From NCBI RefSeq assembly GCF_023145695.1, contig NZ_JAJHVV010000001.1, forward strand, positions 434,001-498,000: 64,000 nucleotides of DNA, read 5' to 3'. Positions 29,910 to 39,549 of this stretch are shown here, piece by piece; position 1 is the first letter of the stretch, and the number at the start of each line of letters is the position of its first letter. The notes below the pieces were generated by a model, which had not been told where the DNA came from, did not search any database, and saw nothing but the letters and a program-made list of their open reading frames with translations. The translations under genes were made by a program, and so were the position numbers. Source of the stretch: Vibrio amylolyticus (GTDB taxonomy: Bacteria > Pseudomonadota > Gammaproteobacteria > Enterobacterales > Vibrionaceae).

Positions 29910-31340
29910 TTACGAGATTTGTTCTGCTAACCATGACCTTAACTCTTCTCTCGAGACTTTCATACCTTTATTAATAAGTTCAGCGGGTATAGGGTAATAC
30001 GCCTTCGGCCATTTAAATTTTTCTAACCTCTGTTGCAAAAATATCTCTACGTTTAGAGACTTAATAGAGCCAAGGCTTTCTAACAGTGCGACAGGTCGAT
30101 ACCCAAATTCTCTGTCTTTAACAGGGACAATAAAGGCCTGAATGATGTCGGGGTGCTGATTCAATTGCGCTTCAATCTCTTCACAATGAATGTTCTCACC
30201 GCCAGAGATAAATTGATTATCTGCACGGCCAATAATTGTGAGCTCTTCATCACACCAAACGCCTAAATCTTTACTATCAAACCAACCGCTTTCGTCAACC
30301 AGAGGCGTCACCTCCCCTTGATAAAAATACCCACACGCCAACGTTTTTCCGCTAACAAAGATACGTTGATTCACTATCTTAAGATCACGGTTTGGTAATA
30401 ACTTACCCGAACTTGAATTCTCATTTACCTTTTTTGCAGTCACCGTGGAAGCGGTTTCGGTCATCCCATAGCCCACCCAAGTGTCGATGCCTTTTCTTGC
30501 GCATTTAGCTAGAAGTACTGAAGGAATATGACTGCCACCTAGTAGCACTCTTGAAAGGGTAAGTGGCTGCTCACTATCAATGAGACGGTTTAACTGGGTA
30601 GCCACCAAGGAGGCGTGTGTGACGTCTTGTATATCAAAACTAATATCCCCGCTACCGACCTTCAATTGACCACCAGCAGATAGCCAGCGATAAACTATTG
30701 CCATTCCTGATACATGGTACATCGGTAAACTGAGTAGCCAGGTATCTTCCGTCGTATAGCTGAACACTTGTAGTAACCCATCAGCAGAGGCGAAGTGTTG
30801 TTTATAATTGTGAGTTACGGCTTTAGGGACCCCTGTAGAGCCTGAAGTAAAGATGATTGACGCAAGCGTATTGGGATCAATACTGGTTACGGTTTCTCTA
30901 TCTAAAACTGCATTCTGATGTTCTAGAGTGAGAACCTTACAGTCCTTATGAATTTCAATCTGTTCTAGCTCAGTGAATCTTTGCCAAGTCTCTTCTGAGA
31001 ACCACAAATATCGAGTTTGATTTTGTTGGTACAAACAGTCTAGTTTTTGCTGCAACTTAGCCCTTGGTTGCGGCATTGTTATTGCACCAATCGCGCCTAA
31101 CTCACAACATGCTAAATAGACAAACAGCGTCTCTGGCTGGTTCTTCCCTACTAAAGTAACAACGTCGCCCTTAGTAACGCCTGCTAACTTAAGTTGGTAC
31201 GCGTAGTCGTTTACTTTCTGACTAAGTTGTTGCCATGTATAGCTCTGTTGAGGGGTAATAAGCGCACAAGAAAATGGGCTCTGAAGAGCCCACTGTTTCA
31301 TTGCTGACTGAGTCGTGAGCAAAAGATTATCTAACGGCAT
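29910..31340 (-). CDS. menE: o-Succinylbenzoate-CoA ligase
   Basis: Activates o-succinylbenzoate with CoA and ATP in menaquinone synthesis. The acyl-adenylate-forming enzyme shows SIIFTSGSTGVPKA (P-loop, about 150), YGMTETAS near 300 and the DLGVWCDEELTIIGRADNQFISGGENI region near 370-395. I start at the ATG at 31340 (476 aa), which shares the sequence TAATG with the menC stop, so translation is coupled. Longer open frame upstream lies inside menC. Last gene of the men cluster. Confidence 0.95.
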   Translation of the reverse strand: MPLDNLLLTTQSAMKQWALQSPFSCALITPQQSYTWQQLSQKVNDYAYQLKLAGVTKGDVVTLVGKNQPETLFVYLACCELGAIGAITMPQPRAKLQQKLDCLYQQNQTRYLWFSEETWQRFTELEQIEIHKDCKVLTLEHQNAVLDRETVTSIDPNTLASIIFTSGSTGVPKAVTHNYKQHFASADGLLQVFSYTTEDTWLLSLPMYHVSGMAIVYRWLSAGGQLKVGSGDISFDIQDVTHASLVATQLNRLIDSEQPLTLSRVLLGGSHIPSVLLAKCARKGIDTWVGYGMTETASTVTAKKVNENSSSGKLLPNRDLKIVNQRIFVSGKTLACGYFYQGEVTPLVDESGWFDSKDLGVWCDEELTIIGRADNQFISGGENIHCEEIEAQLNQHPDIIQAFIVPVKDREFGYRPVALLESLGSIKSLNVEIFLQQRLEKFKWPKAYYPIPAELINKGMKVSREELRSWLAEQIS

Positions 31341-32326
31341 TAGGACTGCCACATAAGTTGCTGCTCGCTCAAGTAGCGCATTGGCAGCGTTGACTCTGGC
31401 CAAGATGTTTCGAGTTGATACTGGAACAGATTTAACGTGTCTAGCCCAGGGACTTCTTCTGGTAGGTAGCGTTTTGACAAGCGTGCGAGCTGACTTAAAC
31501 CTAGACTTGACTCAATACTTGAGCTGATCACCGCCTGAATACCCAACACTTTTGCTTTTTCAATTAAGCCGATACAACGCTGAACAGAGCCAATTAATGT
31601 CGGTTTAATGACAATGGCTTTCGCTCCGGTAAGATCTTCCAAAGCAAAGTCATGTTTTTGAACCGCGTGTTGAAGTGTTTCATCCCAGGCGATGGCAATA
31701 CCTGTGTCTATCGCTAAAGAAAAACTGTCTCCCGGTACCATACAAGGCTCTTCCAAGTAATTAATGCGCTGACGTAGCGAGGGGGCAATATAGGAAGCGA
31801 ACTTCTGCGCCTTTTCTAAGGTCCATGAACGGTTCGCATCTAAACGTAGCGAAAGTTCGGGAACGGATTCAAGTAATAGACTAACAATCATGCCATCGCG
31901 AATCGGCTCGTAGAGACCGACTTTAACTTTCGCGACTTTTTTCCCTTCCATTGCACTGAGTACGGGAATAAGCTCATCTGGATCGCCACTGCACAAAGGT
32001 GCAGCACGATAGTTACCTTCTTCAGGTAATTCGCCTGAAAGCTCTAATTCAGCCATGGATAAGCCAAATGCGACCGATGGATAAAGTTCATCGTAATCAA
32101 ACTTATCACCTGCAACCCACATTTCTAGCTGTTGCTGAGCTTGAATTCCTGCTTCTTCGGTTGTTTCAACACTAAAGCCAATTAAGGGGGCAATTTCACT
32201 GCGGCCAATTCGACCATTTTCGGTAAGCTCTACGATAAAGCCAACACGTTCTGTGAGCTTATGATTTCGTAAAATAACACCGCTATCCATAGGTAGCTGA
32301 TAACGATACAGTTTAGCTGATTTCAT
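31340..32326 (-). CDS. menC: o-Succinylbenzoate synthase
   Basis: Enolase-superfamily enzyme that dehydrates SHCHC to o-succinylbenzoate. The 328-residue protein carries the Lys of the first half (KVAKVKVGL), the metal-binding Asp/Glu residues (LRLDANRSW and NYLEEP) and the second Lys in IVIKPTLIGS. It overlaps menE by one base (TAATG) and is 210 bases downstream of menB. Confidence 0.94.
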   Translation of the reverse strand: MKSAKLYRYQLPMDSGVILRNHKLTERVGFIVELTENGRIGRSEIAPLIGFSVETTEEAGIQAQQQLEMWVAGDKFDYDELYPSVAFGLSMAELELSGELPEEGNYRAAPLCSGDPDELIPVLSAMEGKKVAKVKVGLYEPIRDGMIVSLLLESVPELSLRLDANRSWTLEKAQKFASYIAPSLRQRINYLEEPCMVPGDSFSLAIDTGIAIAWDETLQHAVQKHDFALEDLTGAKAIVIKPTLIGSVQRCIGLIEKAKVLGIQAVISSSIESSLGLSQLARLSKRYLPEEVPGLDTLNLFQYQLETSWPESTLPMRYLSEQQLMWQS

Positions 32327-32536
32327 ATAAGATTCCGCTTTTGCAATGCGCGATCATGAGTAGTACATAGACCACCAAATCAGGGAATAAGTTCATCCTA
32401 AAACTTGCCAATCCAAGGTATCAAATCAAGTAGACCGCTAAATACTGAGATTTCTTTTCTCAAAAGGCAAAATGCACTCATCAGTTACATACATTTCGCC
32501 TAATCACTGTTGTTTTGCCGAGTAAAGAATCAGTGT

Positions 32537-33403
32537 CTATGGATTACGCGGGTACTTATCGAAATCAGGACGGCGCTTCTCATTAAAGGCATTGCGCCCC
32601 TCTTGGCCTTCCTCTGTCATATAGAACATCATGGTCGCATTACCTGCGAGTTCTTGAAGGCCCGCTTGACCATCACAGTCAGCATTCAGTGCCGCTTTCA
32701 AGCAGCGCAGTGCCATTGGGCTATGTTGTAGCGTTTCACGAGACCAACGGATCGCCTCTTTTTCTAGATCGGCAACAGGAACCACAGTATTCACTAATCC
32801 CATATCCAGCGCTTCTTGTGCATCGTAGAATCGACACAAGAACCATATTTCTCGTGCTTTCTTTTGACCAACAATACGAGCCATATATGAAGCACCCCAG
32901 CCGCCGTCAAATGAACCGACTTTCGGACCAGTTTGGCCAAATTGTGCATTATCTGCGGCAATGGTTAGATCGCACATCATATGCAGAACATGACCACCGC
33001 CCACGGCCCAACCCGCTACCGCAGCGATAACCGGTTTAGGACAAGTACGAATCTGACGCTGGAAGTCTAGTACGTTAAGGTGATGCGTACCGCTGTCATC
33101 TTTGTAACCACCGTAATCGCCACGGATACTTTGGTCACCACCAGAGCAGAACGCTTTCTCGCCCAGCCCAGTTAAAATAATGACGCCAACTTTTTCGTCG
33201 TATCGTGCATTTGCAAGCGCATCGATCATCTCTTTAACAGTTTGTGGGCGAAACGCATTGTGTATTTGAGGGCGGGCAATAGTAATTTTGGCGATACCAT
33301 CTGACGACTTATGGTATTGGATATCTTCGTACTCATTGGTACAGTCTTGCCAATCAACGGGTGCATAAAGCTCTTCTTCGGTAATTCCTACTGTTTTTGC
33401 CAT
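32537..33403 (-). CDS. menB: 1,4-Dihydroxy-2-naphthoyl-CoA synthase
   Basis: Crotonase-family enzyme that closes the naphthoate ring from o-succinylbenzoyl-CoA. The 288-residue sequence holds the oxyanion-hole segment [17 protein letters not shown], the long [16 protein letters not shown] and the active-site [15 protein letters not shown]. It follows menH by 49 bases on the same strand. Confidence 0.97.
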   Translation of the reverse strand: MAKTVGITEEELYAPVDWQDCTNEYEDIQYHKSSDGIAKITIARPQIHNAFRPQTVKEMIDALANARYDEKVGVIILTGLGEKAFCSGGDQSIRGDYGGYKDDSGTHHLNVLDFQRQIRTCPKPVIAAVAGWAVGGGHVLHMMCDLTIAADNAQFGQTGPKVGSFDGGWGASYMARIVGQKKAREIWFLCRFYDAQEALDMGLVNTVVPVADLEKEAIRWSRETLQHSPMALRCLKAALNADCDGQAGLQELAGNATMMFYMTEEGQEGRNAFNEKRRPDFDKYPRNP

Positions 33404-33452
33404 CTTATATGTCCATTTATTTGATTAAATACTCATCTAACATGAGCTGAAA

Positions 33453-34250
33453 TTATTCTATTTCTCTTTCATAAAAGCCGTTCACAAACTGATGAACCAC
33501 TTGTGCAAATTGCTCTGGGCACTCTTGATGTACGTTATGCCCAGCCCCTGAAACCTTGCTGTAGCGCAAACCACTTTTAAACGCTATTTGGCTAAACTTA
33601 GTGTCTTTTTCACCACAAACATAGTGCATGGGAATCGCGAGTCTTGTTAGTGCAGCAAGCAAATGCTGTTGCTTTGCCAAAGAGGTCGCGAGCAACACCT
33701 TTGCAATAGAGCAACCAAGATTAGCACTACGTTTGAGTTGTAATAGTTGTTTTTGCTCATGGTTTAGTGAACTAAAAACACCTTGCTGATACCAATCGAT
33801 TAACACTTGTTCAATTGGCTCATGAATGAAACGTTCTGCCCACCTTTCATCGTTCGACAGTCTCTTCTGTTTATTCTCTGCATCGAGTAAACCGAAGTTG
33901 CCCCCTTCGATCACTAAGCCTTGAAGGTTAAGCGCTGAAAATCGACAAGTTGCTGCGCCATGCATTGCAATTCTCCCCCCCATCGAGTAGCCAATAATCA
34001 CAATCGGCTGCGCTTTGGGCAAATGTGCTATCAGCGCCTTAGAAATCATATCGCAACAATCATCAAAGTCGTAGCACGTCATTTCTACACTTTGACCGTG
34101 TCCCGGAAGATCGATGGTAATACAGGAAAATGAGTGAAGCCGATCAAGAGTTGCCGACCAATCCTCGCCACTACCTAACAACCCATGAAGAAAAACCAGC
34201 GTTGGTTTCTGTTGATTATGAGGTTGATGGAAGTGACGACTATGCAGCAT
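33453..34250 (-). CDS. menH: 2-Succinyl-6-hydroxy-2,4-cyclohexadiene-1-carboxylate synthase MenH
   Basis: Alpha/beta-hydrolase that eliminates pyruvate from SEPHCHC. It has the nucleophile elbow GYSMGG (Ser about 97), the HGLLGSGEDW oxyanion loop and the catalytic His in GAGHNVHQE near the C-terminus. It overlaps menD by 11 bases and precedes menB, as in other men clusters. Confidence 0.93.
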   Translation of the reverse strand: MLHSRHFHQPHNQQKPTLVFLHGLLGSGEDWSATLDRLHSFSCITIDLPGHGQSVEMTCYDFDDCCDMISKALIAHLPKAQPIVIIGYSMGGRIAMHGAATCRFSALNLQGLVIEGGNFGLLDAENKQKRLSNDERWAERFIHEPIEQVLIDWYQQGVFSSLNHEQKQLLQLKRSANLGCSIAKVLLATSLAKQQHLLAALTRLAIPMHYVCGEKDTKFSQIAFKSGLRYSKVSGAGHNVHQECPEQFAQVVHQFVNGFYEREIE

Positions 34251-35988
34251 GAATGATTTTTTGGAACTCTTTTAGTTGATTGGACGCTTCGCCTGGGGTG
34301 GTCAGTACTTCCACAATAAGCGCGCCACTCCCCTTAGTTAGATGTCGAGTCACACTCTCTACACATTGAGAAAGAGTCGTTGGCCTATCGTAGGCCAAAC
34401 CAAATTGTTTAGCGGCATAGTCAAATTGATAGCCATGTGGCATTTGATAAAGCGCTTTTTTTTGCTCTTCAGGGACCGGAAGTAAATCGAATATTGCACC
34501 ACCGTCATTGTTTGTCACGACAATAACCATCGGTACTTTTTGATGAGTTAATAAGGCCAAAGAGTTGAGATCATAAAGCAAAGAAGTATCACCAATAAAC
34601 ATCAGCAATGGTCTTTCTGTTTCTCTTAGAACACCACTCGCTGTTGCGATCAATCCATCAATACCAGAGGCGCCACGATTAGTATAAACGTCTCGTTGGT
34701 TTAGGGCCGAAAACATATCAACTAGGCGAATAAACAGACTATTGCCAAAGAAAAGAGATACATCCTTTTCAATAGAGTCATTAATTGAACCTAACGAATA
34801 AGCCAAGCTTAACTCTGTTAATCGATCACCCTGAACCAAAAACCTGTCTGCTTGTCGTGCCACGTTATGAGATAACGGCGTTAATGCATCCGCCCAACCC
34901 AAATGAACCGGCTCTATCTCGGCTTGGCTGTGCTGCAAGCCGTTCAGCTGAGCGTGTAGCCAATCTGAAATAGGGGCAACATAGTGGATTTGGTTTAGGT
35001 GTGCTTGATTATTTCTATCTTCACTAGGATCAATAAAGTAGTAGTCACATCGAGAATCAGATAAGTGTGCCTCTAGCCATTGATTTAATCGCTTAGAGAT
35101 CACTCGGGAACCAAACTGTAAAATGACGTCACACTGATTCAGGATAGCTTGGTGTTGAGGAAAAACTCCAAGATTTTGCAACCAAAGGTCGTAATGCGCC
35201 CAGTCACTGCTTACTCCAGATTGTGGGTCGCATAACACGGGCCAACCTAGCTTAGCAGCAAACTCCAACACGTTAATCGCATCATGTCGGCACACACTGC
35301 CAATGACAATAAGCCCCTTCCTAGTAAAAAGATCATCATGGGCTAAATGGTTACGCTGGCCGACGCTCTTCCTAGTGTAACAATCGCTTCCCTCTTTCCA
35401 CCTATTGACTGAGTCTTGGTAATCTTGGAAGAGGGTTTTATCTTCATCTGAATAGAGCGGTTCTGGAAATGGGCAGTTGATATGTACAGCAGAGCCTATT
35501 CGAGCTTGCTGATGCAGGACATCATCAACACTTGTTAGTAACCAATTTAAGGAAACTTGCTCAGACGGGCTTGGAAGACTTAATTCACGAGTGACATGAT
35601 TTGAAAATAGACCTCGTTGCTCTATCGCTTGGTTAGCACCACACCCAACCAACTGTTGTGGTCGATCTGCACTTAACACCACCAGCTTTTCACCAGTAAG
35701 CTTAGCTTCCGCAATCGCGGGAAGTAAATTAGCAACTGCAGTCCCCGAAGTGACAATAATCGCAACCGGTCGTTTACTTGCTTTCGCCATTCCTAAAGCT
35801 AAAAAGCCCAATCCACGCTCATCAAAGTGAGTATGAATATTTAGCTTTGGATTTAAGTCTGCTTCAAGAGTCAGAGGTGTAGAACGGGAGCCTGGGGCAA
35901 TGCACACCTCAGTAACACCAAAGCGAGTAAGCTCTTCTAAGACTGTCTCACACCAAATACGATTCATCACCGCTTGATGCGGCATCAT
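34240..35988 (-). CDS. menD: 2-Succinyl-5-enolpyruvyl-6-hydroxy-3-cyclohexene-1-carboxylate synthase MenD
   Basis: Thiamine-diphosphate enzyme that joins 2-oxoglutarate to isochorismate. The 582-residue length is normal. Motifs: CIAPGSRSTPLTLEAD at the N-terminus, the active-site segment FDERGLGFLALGMAKAS, and the C-terminal TPP-binding GDTSLLYDLNSL ... NNDGGAIFDLL. It overlaps menF by four bases (ATGA) and menH by 11, a tightly coupled operon. Confidence 0.96.
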   Translation of the reverse strand: MMPHQAVMNRIWCETVLEELTRFGVTEVCIAPGSRSTPLTLEADLNPKLNIHTHFDERGLGFLALGMAKASKRPVAIIVTSGTAVANLLPAIAEAKLTGEKLVVLSADRPQQLVGCGANQAIEQRGLFSNHVTRELSLPSPSEQVSLNWLLTSVDDVLHQQARIGSAVHINCPFPEPLYSDEDKTLFQDYQDSVNRWKEGSDCYTRKSVGQRNHLAHDDLFTRKGLIVIGSVCRHDAINVLEFAAKLGWPVLCDPQSGVSSDWAHYDLWLQNLGVFPQHQAILNQCDVILQFGSRVISKRLNQWLEAHLSDSRCDYYFIDPSEDRNNQAHLNQIHYVAPISDWLHAQLNGLQHSQAEIEPVHLGWADALTPLSHNVARQADRFLVQGDRLTELSLAYSLGSINDSIEKDVSLFFGNSLFIRLVDMFSALNQRDVYTNRGASGIDGLIATASGVLRETERPLLMFIGDTSLLYDLNSLALLTHQKVPMVIVVTNNDGGAIFDLLPVPEEQKKALYQMPHGYQFDYAAKQFGLAYDRPTTLSQCVESVTRHLTKGSGALIVEVLTTPGEASNQLKEFQKIIHAA

Positions 35989-37310
35989 GAAGCAACACCC
36001 AAAGGCGCACTATCGGAAATGAGAGAAAGGAGAGTCGACATTTTTTTATCCAGCTCTTGCCACTCAAGACTGGCATCAGAGCCTGGCACAATACCGGCTC
36101 CGGCAAAAAGTTGTACTTGATCATTCACCACTAGCGCACTTCTAATCGCCACACAAAACTCCGCTTTCTTATGGCTTACGTACCCAACAGAGCCCGCATA
36201 CCAGCCACGTGCAAAGGGTTCATTTTGACGAATAAATTCAATCGATTCTTTTCGTGGTAACCCAGCTACTGCCGCGGTTGGTTGCAACGCGCTTAACAGT
36301 TGTACGCCATTGGTCCCTTTATTCAGGTGTGCTCGAATGCTTTTCTTCAAGTGCTGAACTTTACGCAGCCTAACAAGCCGCGTGTCCTGCTCTACATGGA
36401 TCTCTTCTGAATGCGGTGTTAATCGGTCAACGATGTCATCAACGACATATTGGTTTTCGTTTAAATTCTTAATATCTTGCGATAACCAATTCGCCAGTTT
36501 CATATCTTGAGCAGCATTTAAGCCGCGCCCTATCGTTCCCGCCAGCGCTTCAGTATGCAGCTCTTGCCCTAAACGTGAATACAATCTCTCAGGGGTTGAC
36601 CCCATGAAGCTGTGTTTCTGATCCAAAGCGATTAGGAAATGAAAACTATGGTGGTTTTGTTGGTAACTCGCTTTAAGAAGCTGGGCTGCACATACCGGTT
36701 TATCAAGCTGTAATACCGTCTTTCGAGCTAATACCACTTTTTTAAAATCACCGACCGCAATGCCATCTAATACTTTATCCACCAAGCTTTGCCAATCCGA
36801 GCTACTCGGAGTGTGCTCAACACGGTCTATATGAGAAGAAAGAGGCAATAAAGGTGCAACGTCAAACTGAAGCTTGCTTAAAGAGGCTAATGTCCGTTGT
36901 TTATCGATCGTAATATTGGCGACGAGTGAGTACGAATCATCAAATCGAATTAATTCAATTTGTGGCAAGAAGAAAAATGATGGCATGCAACGACGGTTTT
37001 TCTCTGTATTCCCGTCAAAAGAACGGCCACCCCAAATTCGTTGCTCATCACCTAAGATTGCATACGCGGGTGCAGGGTCAGAAAAAGTATATAACTGACC
37101 AAGTGCAACCACCTCTTCACGAGTATCTCGAGACTGCCAATAGAACTTTGGAAATATCGGCTGGGCTTCTAGCCAATCGATAAAAGCAATATTAGGATTT
37201 TCTTCAAGAACTTGAACTAGACGTACTTCGCCATCTTTGGCGTTCTTTACACGTTCAATGAGTTCAGAAACAGCTTGATGAAAATGCGACAAACCAACCT
37301 CGTATATCAA
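35985..37310 (-). CDS. menF: Isochorismate synthase MenF
   Basis: Converts chorismate to isochorismate, the first step to menaquinone. The chorismate-binding signature is in the C-terminal half: KKVVLARKT, then HFLIALDQKHSFMGSTPERLY, and EALAGTIGRG, LQPTAAVAGLPR and YAGSVGYV. The 441 residues are typical of Vibrio MenF. It is the first gene of menF-D-H-B-C-E, and so probably carries the promoter, divergent from alaA. Confidence 0.95.
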   Translation of the reverse strand: MIYEVGLSHFHQAVSELIERVKNAKDGEVRLVQVLEENPNIAFIDWLEAQPIFPKFYWQSRDTREEVVALGQLYTFSDPAPAYAILGDEQRIWGGRSFDGNTEKNRRCMPSFFFLPQIELIRFDDSYSLVANITIDKQRTLASLSKLQFDVAPLLPLSSHIDRVEHTPSSSDWQSLVDKVLDGIAVGDFKKVVLARKTVLQLDKPVCAAQLLKASYQQNHHSFHFLIALDQKHSFMGSTPERLYSRLGQELHTEALAGTIGRGLNAAQDMKLANWLSQDIKNLNENQYVVDDIVDRLTPHSEEIHVEQDTRLVRLRKVQHLKKSIRAHLNKGTNGVQLLSALQPTAAVAGLPRKESIEFIRQNEPFARGWYAGSVGYVSHKKAEFCVAIRSALVVNDQVQLFAGAGIVPGSDASLEWQELDKKMSTLLSLISDSAPLGVAS

Positions 37311-37509
37311 TGATATTGCTATTATTAGATGGCTACTTTATTTATAGACTCCTTTCAAATCAAGACTGTCACACACTTTTTCCATATTCCTGTGATAACA
37401 AACGTACAAAGATCAATCATCAGATAAATAAATGGTAGATTTTAATTCTATCAAAGCCAAAATTGAGATACTTTAAATATATAATTGAATTATTTTTTGG
37501 GATTACGCA

Positions 37510-38724
37510 ATGCAAAATATCGGGATGTCGTCAAAACTCGATAATGTCTGCTACGACATTAGGGGTCCAGTACTCAAACATGCTAAACGCATGGAGGAAG
37601 AAGGGCATAAAATTCTTAAACTGAACATTGGTAATCCCGCCCCTTTTGGTTTTGACGCCCCAGATGAAATTCTTGTTGATGTAATTCGTAATCTGCCTAC
37701 TTCGCAAGGTTACTGTGACTCAAAAGGGATCTACCCAGCTCGTAAAGCCGTCGTTCAGCATTACCAAAAGAAAGGAATACATTCACTTGATGTAGAAGAT
37801 GTCTACATCGGTAACGGTGTTTCTGAGCTTATTGTGATGGCGATGCAAGCACTGCTCAATAACGGCGATGAAATGTTAGTACCCGCGCCTGATTATCCAT
37901 TATGGACCGCTTCTGTGGCATTATCAGGCGGTAAAGCCGTTCACTATATGTGTGATGAAGAATCCGATTGGTACCCCGATCTTGACGATATAAAAAAGAA
38001 GATCGGTCCTAAGACTCGTGGCATCGTCCTCATCAACCCTAACAACCCAACAGGCGCAGTATACAGCCGAGATTTCCTGCTAGAAGTCATTGAAATTGCT
38101 CGCCAGCATAAACTCATTATCTTTGCGGATGAAATTTATGACAAAGTGCTTTATGACGGCGCAACGCACACCTCTATTGCAACGTTAACAGAAGATGTCT
38201 TGGTTGTTACCTTTAACGGTTTGTCGAAAGCTTACCGCGTTTGTGGTTTCCGTGGTGGTTGGATGTTTTTAACCGGTCCAAAGCATACTGCCGCTGGTTA
38301 TATTTCAGGTTTGGAGATGCTTGCCTCGATGCGTTTGTGTGCCAACGTTCCGATGCAGCATGCCATACAAACCGCACTTGGGGGCTACCAAAGTATTAAT
38401 GAGCTTATTTTACCGGGTGGACGCCTACTAGAACAGCGCGATCGAGCTTGGGAGCTGATCAACCAAATCCCTGGTGTTTCTTGTGTGAAACCGAAAGGCG
38501 CAATGTATCTGTTCCCTAAAATTGACACTAAGAAATACAACATTAAAGATGACCAAAAAATGGTCCTTGATTTCCTTATTCAGGAAAAAGTATTGCTGGT
38601 ACAGGGTACCGGCTTTAACTGGCCTAAACCCGATCACTTCCGTATCGTCACTTTGCCGCATATCGAAGATTTGGAAACAGCAATCGGGCGTTTTGAACGC
38701 TTCTTAACGACTTATAAGCAATAA
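37510..38724 (+). CDS. alaA: Alanine-synthesising transaminase AlaA
   Basis: PLP enzyme that makes alanine from pyruvate and glutamate. The sequence tracks E. coli AlaA over its full 404 residues, from SSKLDNVCYDIRGPVLKHAK at the N-terminus. The PLP Lys240 lies in FNGLSKAYRVCGFRGGW. It is convergent-free and followed by yfbR, which it also neighbours in E. coli (there yfbQ-yfbR). Confidence 0.95.
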   Translation: MQNIGMSSKLDNVCYDIRGPVLKHAKRMEEEGHKILKLNIGNPAPFGFDAPDEILVDVIRNLPTSQGYCDSKGIYPARKAVVQHYQKKGIHSLDVEDVYIGNGVSELIVMAMQALLNNGDEMLVPAPDYPLWTASVALSGGKAVHYMCDEESDWYPDLDDIKKKIGPKTRGIVLINPNNPTGAVYSRDFLLEVIEIARQHKLIIFADEIYDKVLYDGATHTSIATLTEDVLVVTFNGLSKAYRVCGFRGGWMFLTGPKHTAAGYISGLEMLASMRLCANVPMQHAIQTALGGYQSINELILPGGRLLEQRDRAWELINQIPGVSCVKPKGAMYLFPKIDTKKYNIKDDQKMVLDFLIQEKVLLVQGTGFNWPKPDHFRIVTLPHIEDLETAIGRFERFLTTYKQ

Positions 38725-38881
38725 ATACTGACTTACTAGATACGTAATACATGGATGCTTTCTCACAAAGGATACGGTCTTTTAAAGACAGGTATTTATA
38801 AAATGAGAAGGTGTCCATTTTTGTTTTTTCTTATTTAGCTTATGCTTAAATGAATGGTAATACTCAAGGATAGCTATTGTT

Positions 38882-39484
38882 ATGGATGATTCTCCCACCG
38901 TAAAAGAGAGCCATTTTTTTGCGCACTTAGCTCGAATGAAATTGATTCAGCGCTGGCCTTTAATGCGCTCAATTTCGACAGAGAACATTTCTGAGCACAG
39001 CCTTCAAGTCGGCTTTGTGGCTCATGCACTTGCAGTCATAAAAAACAAAAAGTTCAACGGCACACTAAACCCTGAACGAATCGCTATTTTGGGCATGTAT
39101 CATGATACAAGCGAAGTGCTTACCGGCGACCTCCCTACCCCTGTTAAATATTACAACGCAGAAATAGCAAAAGAGTATAAAAAGATTGAAGCCGCAGCGG
39201 AGAAAAAGCTGCTCTCAATGCTTCCTGAAGAGTTCCAGGAAGATTTCGCACCTTTCCTCACAAGCCAAGACGCTCACCCAGAAGACGCCGCAGTCGTTAA
39301 ACAAGCCGACACGATTTGTGCTTATCTAAAATGCCTAGAAGAACTCAGTGCAGGGAACCACGAATATGCGCTGGCCAAAAAGCGTTTAGATATCACCCTA
39401 AAAGAGCGAAGCACCGATGAAATGGAATACTTTTTAAATACTTTCGCACCTAGTTTTGAGCTGTCACTCGATGAAATCACCTAA
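38882..39484 (+). CDS. yfbR: 5'-Deoxynucleotidase YfbR
   Basis: HD-domain phosphohydrolase that removes the 5' phosphate of deoxyribonucleoside monophosphates. It shows [17 protein letters not shown] at the N-terminus, [19 protein letters not shown] (His-Asp pair) near residue 78 and the later [12 protein letters not shown] (second Asp). The 200-residue length fits. It is downstream of alaA and upstream of a GGDEF-EAL gene; dgt, another nucleotide hydrolase, follows that. Confidence 0.93.
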   Translation: MDDSPTVKESHFFAHLARMKLIQRWPLMRSISTENISEHSLQVGFVAHALAVIKNKKFNGTLNPERIAILGMYHDTSEVLTGDLPTPVKYYNAEIAKEYKKIEAAAEKKLLSMLPEEFQEDFAPFLTSQDAHPEDAAVVKQADTICAYLKCLEELSAGNHEYALAKKRLDITLKERSTDEMEYFLNTFAPSFELSLDEIT

Positions 39485-39549
39485 TTGTGAACGCTGTAAA
39501 GCGAGCTTAACTACACTTTGATTAACAACTAAAAATTTGTAGGTGTTGT

